The position numbers and the translations under genes were made by a program. The notes beneath the pieces are model-generated. The model was given only the letters and a program-made list of their open reading frames with translations, ran no database searches and was not told where the DNA came from. 64,000 nt of DNA, taken from contig NC_065873.1 in NCBI RefSeq assembly GCF_933775445.1, forward strand, positions 30,148,501 through 30,212,500, written 5' to 3'. Below, piece by piece: positions 62,201 to 64,000 of this stretch. This stretch comes from Argentina anserina. Its lineage: Eukaryota; Streptophyta; Magnoliopsida; Rosales; Rosaceae. The first letter of the stretch is position 1. Each line of letters starts with the position of its first letter.

Positions 62201-62836
62201 GCTATTATCGAGTAAAACGTTATATATCAAGAACAGATGTTTACAAAATAAATAAATGATGACAAGTTAATGCAAAGTATGAACTTTGTATTGATGAAGA
62301 ATTTAACTGAACAACGAACTTGTGAAGCAACGACAGTACTCACAGTAGTTGAACATTTACAATCGACCAACTTATTTAAGTTGAGTTCTAATCCTAGACC
62401 ATGATCTTTTAAACTATCGCTGCAAGAAGCTAGATTCCCGTATTCGATATATATTTAAAACAGGAGAAGACACCTGAATATTCCGAACACAGAATCCAGA
62501 AAAAAAAATTAACATACAACAGTTATACATATTCATTTAACCGATAGATGATAAAATTTTTGAAGAAAACCCAAAATTTGTACTTTGATTGTAACATAGT
62601 TCAACTTATTCTTCTTAGAGTTTCATAAATTCCACTATTTCCCAGTCTTCTTCTACAGGCAAACAACGGATTACTTTTATTCAGAAAGAGCAAAATCAAT
62701 ACCCTTGCACCGCATTCAAATTCCAAAGTAATCTATGAGAGAATAAAAATCGACTTGGGAAAAAAAATAGAAAACCATACGAGGGCCTGGAAAGTGATGA
62801 TCTTGAATGGATCAACCGCGACACGACCGTCCTCAT
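59236..62836 (-). CDS. NAD(P)-binding Rossmann protein (atypical SDR, At5g10730-like)
   Basis: Ten exons (62836-62781, 62107-61990, 61912-61824, 61304-61249, 61165-61110, 60863-60770, 60690-60611, 60237-60195, 59962-59871, 59415-59236) give 287 residues. The N-terminus MRTVVSRLIHSRSSLSR is Arg/Ser-rich and acid-free, like a mitochondrial presequence. Then comes the dinucleotide fold LLVLGGNGFVGSHVCREAL (GxxGxxG), VISCVGGFGSN, INGTANINAI, FVYVSAADFG with the SDR Tyr in the following NYLVRGYYEGK, and VILRPGFIYGTRSVG. It resembles NDUFA9-type atypical SDRs, but the plant NDUFA9 is a different, longer protein. Substrate unknown. The first exon is only 56 bases. The start codon is about 260 bases from the telomere repeats. 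Confidence 0.88.
61028..61039. repeat. (G)12 run
   Basis: Homopolymer of 12 G followed by a TG-rich stretch, inside intron 5 of the Rossmann-protein gene. Such runs are error-prone in sequencing. Confidence 0.85.
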
Positions 62837-63097
62837 TTGAAATTCCGGTTTCCACAATCGTTTTTTCTTATCTGAAGATTTCTCCGATTCAATATCTCGA
62901 GCGCAGGGCACAAGCAATCGGGAAAGTAGCTACACCTCGCAGAAGACTAGTTTGGTGTAATACTGATTAAAGAGCGAGTTTGGGAGAGACGAGAGCGCAC
63001 AGATGGCGCGTAGAGGCAGCGGACATGTGGTTCGTTAACGGCCAAGAGATAATAATGATCCTAAGGGTTAGTCTGTAATGTGACTTAAAAAAAAGAG
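62837..63097 (-). promoter_or_regulatory. Promoter/leader squeezed between a gene and the telomere
   Basis: All upstream sequence available to the Rossmann-protein gene before the telomere array is 261 bases. It includes a GC-richer part with GAGACGAGAGCGCACAGATG near 62990. No satellite, retroelement or clear TATA box is visible in it. Confidence 0.5.
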
Positions 63098-64000
63098 TTT
63101 TAGGGTTTAGGGTTTAGGGTTTTAGGGTTTAGGGTTTAGGGTTTAGGGTTTAGGGTTTAGGGTTTAGGGTTTAGGGTTTAGGGTTTAGGGTTTAGGGTTT
63201 AGGGTTTAGGGTTTAGGGTTTAGGGTTTAGGGTTTAGGGTTTAGGGTTTAGGGTTTAGGGTTTAGGGTTTAGGGTTTAGGGTTTAGGGTTTAGGGTTTAG
63301 GGTTTAGGGTTTAGGGTTTAGGGTTTAGGGTTTAGGGTTTAGGGTTTAGGGTTTAGGGTTTAGGGTTTAGGGTTTAGGGTTTAGGGTTTAGGGTTTAGGG
63401 TTTAGGGTTTAGGGTTTAGGGTTTAGGGTTTAGGGTTTAGGGTTTAGGGTTTAGGGTTTAGGGTTTAGGGTTTAGGGTTTAGGGTTTAGGGTTTAGGGTT
63501 TAGGGTTTAGGGTTTAGGGTTTAGGGTTTAGGGTTTAGGGTTTAGGGTTTAGGGTTTAGGGTTTAGGGTTTAGGGTTTAGGGTTTAGGGTTTAGGGTTTA
63601 GGGTTTAGGGTTTAGGGTTTAGGGTTTAGGGTTTAGGGTTTAGGGTTTAGGGTTTAGGGTTTAGGGTTTAGGGTTTAGGGTTTAGGGTTTAGGGTTTAGG
63701 GTTTAGGGTTTAGGGTTTAGGGTTTAGGGTTTAGGGTTTAGGGTTTAGGGTTTAGGGTTTAGGGTTTAGGGTTTAGGGTTTAGGGTTTAGGGTTTAGGGT
63801 TTAGGGTTTAGGGTTTAGGGTTTAGGGTTTAGGGTTTAGGGTTTAGGGTTTAGGGTTTAGGGTTTAGGGTTTAGGGTTTAGGGTTTAGGGTTTAGGGTTT
63901 AGGGTTTAGGGTTTAGGGTTTAGGGTTTAGGGTTTAGGGTTTAGGGTTTAGGGTTTAGGGTTTAGGGTTTAGGGTTTAGGGTTTAGGGTTTAGGGTTTAG
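63098..64000 (+). repeat. Telomere array (TTTAGGG)n, right chromosome end
   Basis: 903 bases, about 129 units of TTTAGGG, reaching the window edge. The first few units include two TTTTAGGG variants (at 63098 and about 63119); beyond that I saw no variant. The G-rich strand runs 5'->3' outward, the orientation of a real chromosome end. Confidence 0.97.

Overview
This window is nuclear DNA from a core eudicot plant. I lean towards a rosid, but that is an impression and not a demonstration. The evidence is intron-rich genes with GT-AG splice sites, plant-only protein families (MGDG synthase, TIC55, class III peroxidase, a plant aspartic protease, ABC1K, clade PP2C), low-GC intergenic DNA with retroelement debris, and a terminal array of the Arabidopsis-type telomere repeat TTTAGGG. 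The G-rich strand points 5'->3' towards the right edge, as expected at a true right-hand chromosome end.

Layout. 1-1.7 kb: 5' end of MGD1 (minus), running off the left edge. 1.7-11.6 kb: repeat-dominated DNA with two broken DUF4283 relics, a 2.7-kb dispersed repeat and other retroelement-like sequence. 11.7-27.7 kb: a compact gene island with a chloroplast DnaJ-type zinc-finger protein (+), SKA2-like kinetochore protein (-), CCCH/G-patch protein (+), a decayed dynamin-related DRP3 copy (+), TIC55 (-), lariat debranching enzyme DBR1 (+) and a class III peroxidase (+). 30.3-46.4 kb: an aspartic protease (+), a DUF1336/EDR2_C gene with an in-frame stop (-), a 53-residue one-pass membrane protein (-) and a 14-exon ABC1 kinase (+). 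46.4-53.9 kb: a repeat block with a perfect 293-bp tandem duplication, a second copy of the dispersed repeat and a pair of direct repeats 5.2 kb apart. 53.9-62.8 kb: a PP2C (+) and an NAD(P)-binding Rossmann protein (-). 63.1-64 kb: telomere.

For the intact multi-exon genes I rebuilt the exons from splice sites and phase. Every such model keeps an open frame and sums to a whole number of codons. The genes are housekeeping and organelle functions, not one pathway. MGD1, TIC55 and the DnaJ-type protein are plastid proteins; DBR1 and SKA2 act in the nucleus. What ties them together is gene order. From memory of Arabidopsis locus numbers, the genes match three separate blocks: At2g24.8-24.97, At4g31.75-31.78 and At5g10.73-10.77. 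That suggests this window keeps an order that Arabidopsis split after genome duplication.

The most notable points are a gene whose start codon lies about 260 bp from the telomere array with no subtelomeric satellite between, the composite collinearity, two recently broken genes (DRP3-like, DUF1336), a GC-AG intron in the ABC1K gene and the perfect 293-bp duplication. I found no defence-like or clearly new multi-gene system.
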